This document shows positions 52,810-62,802 of a DNA stretch of 64,000 bases, in pieces (the first letter of the stretch is position 1; each line of letters opens with the position of its first letter). The notes under the pieces were generated by a model. That model worked only from the letters and a program-made list of their open reading frames with translations, had not been told where the DNA came from and did not search any database. This stretch comes from Amylostereum areolatum (taxonomy: Eukaryota > Basidiomycota > Agaricomycetes > Russulales > Stereaceae). The DNA is taken from the NCBI GenBank assembly GCA_012932865.1, contig SAXG01000075.1, positions 124,001-188,000 of the forward strand, in the 5' to 3' direction. A program made the translations under genes and the position numbers.

Positions 52810-55213
52810 GTGGGTGGCAAAGGTTTTTCTATGACATCGTCAAATCATTTCTCTGTATTATCATCCATGCAATCCAGTGAGCGTGTTCTTCCAACCTGCT
52901 TGAAACTGTCAACGGTCACGAAGAATAGGCACATGCCCTCGATATTGCTGGATGTCAAACTGATTGGACGAGTCACTGGAAGAAAAATCGACGCTGAAGC
53001 GCTGCTGGATAGCGGTGCTGAAGGCATTATCATTAACCAAAGATTTGCAGAAAAGAAAGGGCTCTCGTTGGATACCCTCGACCGCCCGTTCCCTGTCCGC
53101 AATGTAGACGGGACAGAGAACATAATGGGATGGGTACGTCATTCGACTACCCAGCGTGTTCGCATCTACGCGCAATCCACAGAATCATATCATGAAGAAA
53201 CAGCCGAATTCTTTGTCACGGACATCGGTGATCACGACATGATCCTAGGAACTGACTGGTTGAAGGAGCATAACCCAGAGATCAACTGGGATGGAGAAGA
53301 AGTCGACATGACACGCTGCCCACCCACTTGCGTCCTACACAAACCTCCGGTCAAGAAGCTTTGCATCAAACCGGAACACCGGTCTGGGCCACAACCACCC
53401 ATTAATGTTGTTGAAGCTGACGAGGTTGAAGTTGAAGAACCTCATGTCCACACGGTGACCAACCACCCAAGCAACACGAAGTACGTGATCCCTGCCCGCC
53501 GTGTACAGCATGCTCGTGTTTGCTCTCCACGCCGTATACCTTCAGGTGCAAAGTGGTTCACAGAAGATGACGACAAGCAGTCGGACGTTGTCCTGGCTTC
53601 ATAGACCCAAGATGGCCTACGTGCTGCGGGAGTCGTAAAGGAAGTCACCCTCGAACAACTAGCACGGGAAGAACAGTCCAATGACCTCGCCATACGTGCC
53701 ACCTTTACCAAGGCACAACAGCTTGCGGAACAGGCGGCTGATGTCAAGACAAAAACATTTGAAGATATGGTCCCTGAGCAATATTGCTCGTTCAAGTCGG
53801 TGTTCGACAAAGCTACGTCTGAACGTCTCCCTGAGCGACGTCCCTGGGACCATGCTATTGACCTGAAGCCAGACTTCCAACCAAGGGCTTGCAAGGTGTA
53901 TCCTTTGACCCCATCCGAGCAGCAAGAGCTGGACAGCTTCCTCGATGAACACGTCAAGAAGGGCTACATTCGCCCGTCAAAATCATCCATGGCGAGTCCC
54001 TTCTTCTTTGTCAAGAAAAAGGATGGGAAGCTTCGTCCTGTACAGGACTATCGAGCATTGAATAAAGGCACTGTCAAGAACGAATACCCGCTCCCACTCA
54101 TCTCCGAGCTTGTCCACAAACTCAAGGGTGCCAAGGTCTTCTCCAAGATGGACGTCCGCTGGGGATACAACAACGTCCGTATCAAGGAAGGAGATGAGTG
54201 GAAGGCCGCTTTCAAAATGAACCGCAGGCTGTACGAACCTCTGGTGATGTTCTTTGGCCTTATGAATTCTCCTGCAACATTCCAGGCAATGATGAATGAA
54301 CTTTTCAAGGATCTCATCGACGGTGGCAAGGTCCTCATTTACATGGACGACATCCTTGTCTTCACAGAGACACTCAAAGAACACCGTGAACTGATGATGC
54401 AGGTGCTGCAATGCCTGAAGGACAATGACCTCTTCCTCAAGCCAGAGAAATGTGTCTTCGAACAGGATTCTGTCGAGTACCTCGGCTTAATTATCTCGCA
54501 CGACCAGATTGCTATGGACCCTGTCAAGGTAGCAGGCATTACGGAGTGGCCCACCCCTCGTAACATCAAGGATGTCCAGTCATTCCTCGGGTTTGGAAAC
54601 TTCTACCGTCGCTTCATCAAGGACTTCTCCAAGGTTGCACGCCCCCTGTTTGAACTGACCAAAAAGGACCATCCATGGAACTGGACTGCAGAGTGTCAAG
54701 ACGCCTTTGCTACCCTCAAAGCTGTGTTCACCTCATCCCTTGTCCTGATTCTCCCTGACCCGTCGAAACCGTACTTGGTAGAAGTTGATGCATCAGACTT
54801 CGCAACCGGAGGCATCCTCTCGCAACGCGGCCAAGATGGTCACCTCCATCCTGTTGTCTACCTGTCCAAGTCGCTTACTGAGCCGGAACGCAACTACGAC
54901 ATCTACGACAAGGAACTGCTGGCAATTATTCGGGCACTTGAAGCTTGGCGGCACTACCTGGAAGGCACAACTCATCCAGTCGAGATTTGGACAGACCACA
55001 AGAACCTGGAGTACTTCAAAGAAGCACAAAAGCTGAGTCGTTGGCAGGCCCGCTGGGCGTTATTCCTCACGCGCTTCGATTTCACACTAACGCACAAGCC
55101 GGGCCTTCACCATCGACCAGATCCATTGTCCAGACGCCCTGACCTTAAAGAGGGGGTCGAGAACGACAACAAGGAATGTGTCCTCCTGGATCCCAAGTAC
55201 TTCCGTATCCGCT
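52810..55213 (+). pseudogene. Element C Pol, first part: protease, RT, RNase H
   Basis: Protease active site ALLDSGAEGIIINQRF is intact. A TAG at 53602-53604 separates the protease ORF from the RT ORF. RT shows KVFSKMDVRWGYNNVRIKEG and LIYMDDILVFTETL; RNase H shows LVEVDASDFATGGILSQ, YDKELLAIIRALEAWRHYLE and IWTDHKNLEYF. The frame continues HRPDPLSRRPDLKEGVENDN to LDPKYFRIRC, where the insert begins. Element B shows the uninterrupted continuation. Confidence 0.85.
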
Positions 55214-55583
55214 GTCACGGCCATATTTGGATATGACCGCAACAGGGATATAGTCAGGAAGGAAAATGGAAGACTAGAGGAGAGGAGCAGAAAGGCAGAA
55301 AGGCAAAGAGACACTAAGAGGAGCAGAAAGGCAGAAAGGCAAAGAGACAGTAAGCCACACCAGAGACGGAACATAGTATGTCCAAGCCGGCCATCAAAGA
55401 AGAGCAAGCTGGACAAAGGAGGGGCCGGGAGAGAAGGAAAGCCGATGATCGGCGGCACCAAAGGAAGTAGGATGGACAGGCTAGACACTGTCGATCTGGA
55501 AGGTTAATTCAGCCGCATATAAAGATGCGGCAGGAAGAGAAAGGCGTCTTGGCTCCTTGCTTCACTTTTCGCACCGACGCACC

Positions 55584-56720
55584 ATGAATAACGACTCCCT
55601 CCCCACCAATCACCTCGATGCCTCTGACCATTCCACAGAGTCCAGCGGCATGCAACTCGCCGACAGTGTACACCTTGCCCAGTCACGTTCTCCCTCTCCC
55701 CCTCTGGCCACATCCCTCACGAGCAACCCCGACCCCGACCCCTACGCACCAGCACGCATCCTCGACACCCGCATATGCTTGAACAACCCGCCGACTAGCG
55801 ACATCATCTACAACCCTATCGTCACCTTGCGGTTAGCCCGTCGCTCCAACGCTACCCCGTCTATGCCGCAATACGACCTACAGGATGCCAGAGCGCCCAT
55901 CCGTGCCGCGACGATCACCAGGTTGGTCAAGGACAATGTCTCCCACCCACACTGGTTGGCGGCCAACGGGATCCTGAACCAAGGGTGGGCCCCTGACCCA
56001 TTCAAGGGTCCCTCGGAGGTGAATGGGGTATGGATCGTTGAAGAGAAGGCGCAACAGGTTGGCCCCTCAATGCTGGTGGAGGCGGCAACGGAGACGGGAT
56101 ATCGCTACTACGCGACAGTGGGCGAGTGTCTAGGGAGCGACGGCCAGAGTGCCATCTACGTGGGATGGGTACACAACCACGCCTACGCCCGTACGTCACC
56201 CCTCCCCTCGTGCCAAACTCGTGCTGATCCGCAAACAGCGATGATAGTCTTTATTATCTGCAACGTCAACTGGGCCCTCCCGCTTAGCCCAAAACTTCCT
56301 ACTTCTTCCTCCATCGCTGCGGACTGGTATTGGGCGTTCAACCTCCGCCTCGGCACCCTCATTGCCCCTCCCTCTCTCGTCGCCAAGAACATCGCTCGCA
56401 TCGTGGACGCCCACCTTCCTGCCATGCTGCACCACGTTGTAGGGCATGAAGGTTACTCCGTCTTTGTATTCCCCAAGTGGGGAAACCTGGCGCCCGTGCT
56501 GACAGAGGACCCCTGGGCACCGCTTAGCGATGTGGTGGAGTATCTGGCCCACGCGCGCCATGCCATCTATCCGTTCTCCTACTCAGCAGTAGAGCAGTCG
56601 CTCTACAAACTGATCGCGGAGGTGCGCGAGGTGTCGGCTCACCAGATCTCGCACGAGGTACAGGAAAGGGCCGCAGCCATAGAGAAATGGCGGAGGGAAG
56701 GGTTATACTTACGCCAGTAA
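55584..56720 (+). CDS. Unknown-family protein, copy alpha (intact, ~378 aa)
   Basis: Intronless frame starting MNNDSLPTNHLDASDHSTES, about 65 bp after a TATA-like CATATAAAG. A serine/proline-rich N end (to about residue 55) is followed by ARILDTRICLNNPPTSDIIY, ATITRLVKDNVSHPHWLAAN, VNGVWIVEEKA, GYRYYATVGECLGSDGQSAI, VGWVHNH, MIVFIICNVNWALPLSP, SIAADWYWAFNLRLGTL, PSLVAKNIARIVDAH, MLHHVVGHEGYSVFVFPKWG and a charged helical C end (EVQERAAAIEKWRREGLYLR). No known domain, signal peptide or transmembrane run is recognised. The damaged gene at 39421-40754 is a homologue. Two homologues in two unrelated mobile elements suggest a dispersed, possibly mobile, gene family. Confidence 0.7.
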   Translation: MNNDSLPTNHLDASDHSTESSGMQLADSVHLAQSRSPSPPLATSLTSNPDPDPYAPARILDTRICLNNPPTSDIIYNPIVTLRLARRSNATPSMPQYDLQDARAPIRAATITRLVKDNVSHPHWLAANGILNQGWAPDPFKGPSEVNGVWIVEEKAQQVGPSMLVEAATETGYRYYATVGECLGSDGQSAIYVGWVHNHAYARTSPLPSCQTRADPQTAMIVFIICNVNWALPLSPKLPTSSSIAADWYWAFNLRLGTLIAPPSLVAKNIARIVDAHLPAMLHHVVGHEGYSVFVFPKWGNLAPVLTEDPWAPLSDVVEYLAHARHAIYPFSYSAVEQSLYKLIAEVREVSAHQISHEVQERAAAIEKWRREGLYLRQ

Positions 56721-57094
56721 GTGAGAGCAGCTAGGCTAGTGAGAGGATGGTCGTCTTCCTGCTGTTGCCTGCACGTTCTCCACTTCACTTTTCCTACCGC
56801 CCTCCACGTTGTCACACATTATCTCGTATCGCCCCGTCGAAATGACCCGTTACCTTTGTCCTACCTATGCCGCTTGTCTCCTGTTCCCCACGTTGCTTAC
56901 TGTTGTCTTCCCGTTCTGATATCCCTTGGTCTCCGCTATCGCTACTATCGCCACCCCCCCGTCTCCATGTCATGTTCCTAAACGCCCGCCTGTACGTATA
57001 CCTGCATGATGATTGTTGATCCCCCTCTTTACCTGTTATCTCTACCTATTCTATCCAGAGCTACAGCAATCCGTCCCTCAAGTCCTCCTAGCCC

Positions 57095-57245
57095 AAAGTG
57101 ACACAGTTGTGCTGACTGTGCGCTCAGTCATCCGATCAATGCACAGTCAAGTGACTGTGCACTCAGTCATCCATGACAGAATGCACAGTCACTAGACAGA
57201 ATGCACAGTTCATTGACTGTGCGCACAGTCCATTGCACAGTCGAT
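57095..57245. repeat. Cluster of GACTGTGC / GCACAGTC inverted motifs
   Basis: About ten occurrences of GACTGTGC or GCACAGTC (or one-base variants) in 150 bp, in both orientations, separated by CTCAGTCATC and ATGACAGAATG spacers. Several pairs can form hairpins. Confidence 0.8.
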
Positions 57246-57737
57246 CCAATGCATGAACAAACAAAGGGCAAAGAGGTATTTAAGGAGAGCTGAGTGGAAG
57301 AGACAAGAGAGAGACTGCCACCGAGACAGACCCCACACGCACGCCCTACTATAAAGCTTACTGTAGCTTACTCTAGAAACCCCAGCCCACTGTTCTCATA
57401 CACCTTGTAGCTACTTACTGTAGTACCTACTCCGTGTCACGAATAAACGCATAATCCCCAACGCTTCTCTCATAAGTTTCGTTTAGACCACCCAGAGCGG
57501 TGTCTAGCGTTGCTCCTCCTACCTTCCCCCCCCTCACACACACCCCTGAAGGCGTAGTACTCAGGCTTCTGACGTTGTGCGAGCAACCATGAACCTTGTA
57601 GACGCTTACAACAACCTCACTCGAACACCTAGGAAAATCCGGGAAAGAGGAAAACCCGATTGACTTAGTTTCGAAAAGACCTTAACCCCCTTTTCGCTTG
57701 ACACCGCGCTACTCGGTCGCGCACTGTAACCACCATA

Positions 57738-59360
57738 GGCGACGCTGACCTACGCCGACGCATCCGAGATGTGCGCACCAAAGACGCTGAAGTTGTACAA
57801 GCCATGGACGCTACCCTTCGCAACGGGCCACGATCACTTGTTAAGGACCTTCAAGAATGGAACCTGGAAGACGGGATGATTCTGTTCAGAGGGAAGGTCT
57901 ATGTACCTGCAGACATCGAGCTACGTCGTGACATTGTCAAGTCATTCTACGACTCACCAATGGCAGGACATCCAGGTCGCCACAAGACGTATGAACTCCT
58001 CAGCCGAGAATACTGGTGGCCAGGGATGTCGGTCTTTGTACGCGACTATGTTGAAGGATGCGCTGTTTGCCAAGCAATCAAGAACCGTCCCCAGCACCCC
58101 CATGTCGACATGATCCCTAATGCCGTCCCAGAATGCCCATTCGAGGTGATCACAACCGACTTTGTCACTGATCTGCCTCCCTCGGATGGATATGATGCTA
58201 TCTGCATGATTGTAGACCGCCTCTCCAAGGTCATCTGCATTGCACCGTACACCAAAAAAATCAACAGCAACGGCACCGTCAACATCTTGCTAGACCGCGT
58301 GTGGCGACACTATGGGCTGTGGAAACAGATGATCTCCGACCGCGGCCCACAGTATGCAAGCAAGGTTATGCAGGAGACTTGCGCCAAACTCGGAATCAAG
58401 GCTTCGATGAGCACAGCGTACCACCCTCAAACGGATGGTGAAAGCGAACGGGCGAACCAAGAATTTGAGCAGTACCTTCGGGCATTCTGCAACTATCAGC
58501 AGGACGACTGGGTGAAGTACCTCCCCTTCGTCAAATTTTCACACAACATTCGTGTCCATTCAGCTACAGGTTGTGCCCCATTCGAGCTGCTTTACGGTTT
58601 CCTACCGACAATGATCCCCTCTGTCAACCCCATCTCCAAGAACCTTGCCGTCGAAGAACGCTTCTAGCATCTTGAAGAAATACACAAGGAATCACAGGCC
58701 AGTCTTGAAACGGCACGCAACCTGATGAAGCGCTACAATGGTGACTCGACATAGGAAGGAGTCCGTTTTGAAGTTGGTGACAAAGTCTGGCTGGATGGTA
58801 AGAACCTGAAGACCACACGTCCAAAAGCTAAGCTCGCAGCAAAACGATACGGCCCATTCACCATCACTGATGTCCTTGGACCAGTGACTTACCACCTTCA
58901 ACTCCCCCCTAAATGGCGTATCCACCCCGTCTTCCATGCCTCGCTTCTCTCAGCGTACAAAGAGACGGATGCCCATGGCCCCAACTTCACTCAACCGCCT
59001 CCAGAACTGATTGATGAAGACGAGGAGTACGAGATTGAAGCCATCCTCGACTCACGACCCACACGCAACAAACGCGGCATTGAATACCTCGTCAAATGGC
59101 TTGGATATCCCAACTCTGAGAACGAATGGAGACCGGCCTCTGCATTAACGCATGCCAAGGATGCTATCGCTGAGTTCCACCGCCTTCGTCCCAATGCCCC
59201 GCAATCACTAAAATCATTGGGTCTGACCCAGGCCGAATTTCTTGCATCCACGATGGACGATGAACTTGCGCTCCCGGCGAAAGCGCGCCTTAAAGAGGGG
59301 GTAATGTCACGGATTGCCTCAATCCTTTCCCTTTTTGTTACATCGCGTTTAGTCACATGA
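57738..59360 (+). pseudogene. Element C Pol, second part: integrase and chromodomain
   Basis: Integrase HHCC finger is complete (GHPGRHKTYELLSREYWWPG with CAVCQ). Catalytic residues lie in VITTDFVTDLP, ISDRGPQYASKV and the downstream E of the QTDGESERANQ region. TAG at 58665-58667 and TAG at 58752-58754 interrupt it. It then reads VWLDGKNLKTTRPKAKLAAK, WRIHPVFHASLLSAYKETDA and a chromodomain (YEIEAILDSRPTRNKRGIEY, LVKWLGYPNSENEWRPASAL). The frame runs past the purine tract into the LTR. Confidence 0.85.
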
Positions 59361-59672
59361 TTACATTTCCCATCACATGATGTCGTCAGCCTGACTCCTC
59401 TTATCTTTCCATCTATGACATCATTGCTCCGGACTCCGGACTCCTCCTTCCTTTTCCTTATTGTTCTCTCCCGCTCACACCATTCTCGCATTATTGATCC
59501 TGTACATATATAAGGCTCTCCTCTGCGTCCCTTTTCCTGAGATTGTCCTCTTTGTTCCCCACGTACTGCTTCGGCCCTACGCCTGGACTTGGACCCTCTC
59601 CTGTCAATCCATCCTCTTTTCTCTCTTTGGATGACTTGGGTGATCTGCCAGTCGCTGGACCGATCCCTAACA
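59305..59672 (+). repeat. 3' LTR of element C
   Basis: 368 bp, aligned with 50089-50462; differs by small substitutions and a short deletion after CCCCAC. Preceded by AAAGAGGGGGTAA (purine tract, 59292-59304). Confidence 0.9.
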
Positions 59673-59825
59673 CTAATATTATATCTCACTTTTTAGACTC
59701 ACACATAATCCCTTCATATATTCCTTCCTCACAGTGATTTATATACATGTATATAGTGCATACAAATATTTTCGTGATTTTATCGTAACTGGAACGAGTG
59801 TACCATGCTTTGCCGTTATGGCAGG

Positions 59826-59995
59826 CCAAATGACGAAAAAATACATGTGCGCGAAACTTTTCGCCAACATGTTGCGCGCGAGACTTTTTGCGTCATCTTT
59901 CTGCGAGACTTTTCGGAATCGTCCGAACTCACGAGACTTTTGATGCCGACCACTGCGAGAAACTTTCTCGTGCAGTCTTTTCTCGAGAAACTTGC
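59826..59995. repeat. Clustered CGAGACTTTT-type motifs
   Basis: GCGCGAAACTTTTCGCC, GCGCGAGACTTTTTGCG, GCGAGACTTTTCGG, ACGAGACTTTTGATG, GCGAGAAACTTTCTCG and TCGAGAAACTTGC occur within 170 bp; several are self-complementary. Confidence 0.7.
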
Positions 59996-60097
59996 TCTGT
60001 GTTCATGTATACTAACTTTTCCAATTTGTATAGCAAATATATGTCTTTCATGGTGCAGAGTACTAGTAAGCTATAACTCTATTATGGCCATCCATTG

Positions 60098-61937
60098 TCA
60101 ATCCTTCCCTACACCGGCATCAGAAACAACTTTGATGCCCTTCTCCGCCACCTTAAAGGCATTCCAAATGTGCTGTGAGAATGTGATCGCCCATCCACGT
60201 GTCATGACACCATTGTGAACTGTTGTCCCATGGAGATAGATGGGGTTATACGCAGCAAGGCTGTCGATGCTTTGTTCGATGATGACATGGAGAGAAAGAT
60301 CAACAAAGTTGCCACCAGTGGCAATCACCTTCTTAGCAGCGATAGATGTAGTGCTCTTGCTCTTGTGACGGGTAGAGCGCCGCGGTGGGGACAGCTGCAC
60401 AGGTAGACCGCTGACATGGCGATCAATAGTCCAAGAAAAAGCAAACGGTGCAAAGCACTGGTCTGTATGTGATGGGCTATGCAGAAATACATGATCAATA
60501 ATGTAGACAGGAGTTAGAAGATCAAGAAACATACGCAGAATATCCCTGTGACATATATCCCTCAGGAGGTGCACGGTCGGCCAGTGGGAATATGTATTCC
60601 TTGCCACGGATGGGGAGTTTATACCCATATCCTAAAGATGTTCTTAGCACTATACACAGCAGCAGATATAATACACATATACCTTGCTCAATATGACGTG
60701 TCGCCATGGAAGGCATACCTGCCTTATCTAGGGATGCCTCCACAGCATCCACCACTTCTTTCAGCATCCGTGCACGTATAAATGCCCACATCATCGAAAA
60801 TCCAGCAAGGGCATCAGTGTCACGCTTCTCAGCCTGCGAAGGTGTGATGGAGTCCCTGGTGAAGCTCTTTGCAAGGCCCCAGACCCGAGCATGGCGTGGA
60901 CCAGCATTCCATCCAAGCTGCACAAGGTTCCCCTTATGGTTGGGCTGGTAATCATGTGTTAGCATTATGGTGATGGTTACAAAAAGTGGAAGCTCTAACC
61001 CGAACATTGCGACGGTCAGCAACGGCCTGGCTAACAACAGAAGATAGCCACTCCATAAATGAAGCAACCTCACTTTCCTCCATCCCATACCCGGCAGAGA
61101 TGTTGCGTAGGACCACAAGCTCAATCTTGAAGTGTATCATAGAATGACATGCTTGTAGCTTGCCGTCAGGAACTGCAGAGCCAAATGTTAACATAGTTGG
61201 AAAAATAAAGCATATACATACACACCTGCAGGCTGCCCCTCTTCCTCAGCAATAAAGATGACAGACTTATTCTGTGGCACACGATAAAATCCAGGTGCTG
61301 CCTTGCCGCCAGGAGTAAATGTGATACCGCCTGGTGCATCATAGAGGAGGGTATTGCGGGGCACAGGTGACTCTCCACGGTGACGAACAATGACCTCGAC
61401 GTTGGGAGCAGCAATGAAATCTTTTAACGTGCATGGAGAATGGTCAAGCCCAAAATCTTTGATCTAGAAATAAATTGAATCAGCACAAACATGAGCACAA
61501 AAAAGGGGTATCCATACAAGGCGGCGCTTGTCATAGTGCATAGCAGTAGATCCTAAGGCAGAATCACTACGTCGGCCTTGGGAAGTATGCTCCTGGCGAG
61601 CCTGCTTGATGGCTATAGCCTGAGAGTTGCCGTTCTTTGCAAGACGCCCTATAATGCCCATAAAAGCTACAATCTAAATCCAGGAGGTGAGAGGGACTTC
61701 ATAGACATTTAGCCGGGCAGAAAGATGGCATACCTTCATATCTTTCAACCCTACCCCTTTAAGATAGTTGGCAAACTCTGCCAGTGCAGCAACATCACCT
61801 GTAGCAAAAGCAGCACTGCTGATGAGCTGGCAGGCTTTGCTGTTCTGTAGCAGAGTAGAAATGGCTAAAAGGGGCCTAAACAATTTGAATTAGTCTTACA
61901 GAGATAGTCTCTCACCTTTTTGCTGGGCAGATGACAT
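60098..61937 (-). CDS. Probable 2OG-Fe(II) dioxygenase, possibly TET/JBP-like
   Basis: ATG 61937 (MSSAQQKAISTLLQNSKACQ, spliced over a short intron), followed by VAALAEFANYLKGVGLKDMK, FMGIIGRLAKNGNSQAIAIK, TLKDFIAAPNVEVIVRHRGE, LLYDAPGGITFTPGGKAAPG, NISAGYGMEESEVASFMEWL, LGWNAGPRHARVWGLAKSFT and GYKLPIRGKEYIFPLADRAP. The C-terminal exon has HSPSHTDQCFAPFAFSWTID, containing an H-x-D, then TGGNFVDLSLHVIIEQ and NPIYLHGTTV with WAITFSQHI. H-x-D followed about 90 residues later by a second His fits the double-stranded beta-helix Fe(II) site. Fungal TET/JBP enzymes are known to travel with KDZ elements, which prompts that sub-call, but it is inference. Several GT-AG introns fit and no lesion was seen. 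Confidence 0.5.
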
Positions 61938-62164
61938 AGTAGTAGGGGAGAATATAGTGGTAGCTAGCAGAGGCAGAGGTTGGCCCCGGAAATCTGAATC
62001 TGAATACCGTGGGAATTTTTCCCCAGAAATGGAAACAATCATCTTGCTAGCTCATCACACTGTTACAACAGCCACTCGAGAAAGATAAAACAGCTACACA
62101 CATTCTGTGCATGCTAGCACCACACATTTATCTGCATCCTTACCCCTTCTTTCTTCCACTGCTA

Positions 62165-62235
62165 TCGACACGCCTGCACCGACACGCCTGCGCCGACACG
62201 CCTGCGCCGACGCCGAGGCTCCTGCCTCCGCCCGC
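62165..62235. repeat. GACACGCCTGC(A/G)CC minisatellite
   Basis: Three to five imperfect copies of a 14-bp unit, GACACGCCTGCACC / GACACGCCTGCGCC. Confidence 0.8.
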
Positions 62236-62385
62236 CGACACACCTGCGAGGATCTCTTGCTATGTTCTACTCTTTTAGATACAAAATACCTACTTTATCT
62301 GAGAAAAAGGAGCAAAACCAGAATAGACGTTATCTTATCAGCAAGACCACCCTCACACTTACTTATTTATTTTATGATACCATTA

Positions 62386-62460
62386 GGATTTGAACTTGGA
62401 GCCACGGTTGATGGAGGATATTTCACACTCACAAACCCCGTGCACTACCATTACACCATT
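62386..62460 (-). repeat. tRNA-like sequence with Pol III A and B boxes (SINE-like)
   Basis: On the minus strand TGGTGTAATGGTAGTGCA resembles box A and GTTCAAATCC is a perfect box B, about 46 nt apart. Stems do not close well, so a tRNA-derived retroposon is more likely than a tRNA gene. Confidence 0.35.
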
Positions 62461-62636
62461 TGAACATGCTTTTCATAGCTGCAAACACACACAAGTGAGG
62501 TGCTTTCCTCCCTCTCTACTTAATTCTCGCAACATCCGAAGGAACACTATCTCAAAACACTGCTACAGAATTGAAATTCACAATCTACAAATGCATCTTA
62601 TTCATATGACATATTTAGTGAGTGGGGAGGAGAGAT

Positions 62637-62745
62637 CGTAAGTCGTAAAAAATCATTGAGTGTCGTAAAAAAATCATTGAGTGTCGTAAAAAAATCATGG
62701 AAATCCGTAAAAAATCATTGTAACTCGTAACAAATCATCGTAAGC
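62637..62745. repeat. ~20-bp tandem repeat CGTAAAAAAATCATTGAGTG
   Basis: Five to six imperfect copies, drifting to CGTAACAAATCATCGTAAG at the right end. Confidence 0.85.
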
Positions 62746-62802
62746 TACCACAAATGAAAATGGCCATCCATGAAACACATTCCAGAGGGAGACTGATACA
62801 CC

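Larger units (their letters stand above)
55213..57737 (+). mobile_element. 2.5-kb insert in element C carrying an unknown gene
   Basis: Separates LDPKYFRIRC from VTTIGDADLRRRIRD, which are adjacent in element B. It has no long terminal direct or obvious inverted repeats and no reverse-transcriptase or transposase motif. Its contents are a TATA-like CATATAAAG at about 55518, the 387-residue frame, a hairpin-rich block (57095-57245), and a second promoter-like TATTTAAGG at about 57279. Exact ends within about 15 bp and any target duplication remain unresolved. Confidence 0.6.
50089..59672 (+). mobile_element. Ty3/Gypsy chromovirus C with TSD CTAAT
   Basis: LTRs of 374 and 368 bp, TGTCACGG to CCCTAACA, flanked by CTAAT at 50084-50088 and 59673-59677, proving a true insertion. 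Order: LTR, primer-binding site, leader ORF, gag, protease-RT-RNaseH, then a foreign 2.5-kb insert (about 55213-57737), integrase-chromodomain, purine tract, LTR. Without the insert it is about 7.1 kb. Better preserved than element B. Confidence 0.92.
61938..62802. other. Intergenic stretch with small repeats
   Basis: Likely promoter side of the dioxygenase gene plus the repeats listed separately. No gene is supported. Confidence 0.5.

Noticed and set aside
57095..57245. CRISPR array
   Set aside because: Motifs are short, in both orientations and unevenly spaced, in a eukaryotic context with no cas genes.
55213..57737. Helitron or LTR element as explanation of the insert in C
   Set aside because: No Rep/helicase, no clear TC...CTRR ends with hairpin, and no repeated ends were found, so neither label is supported.
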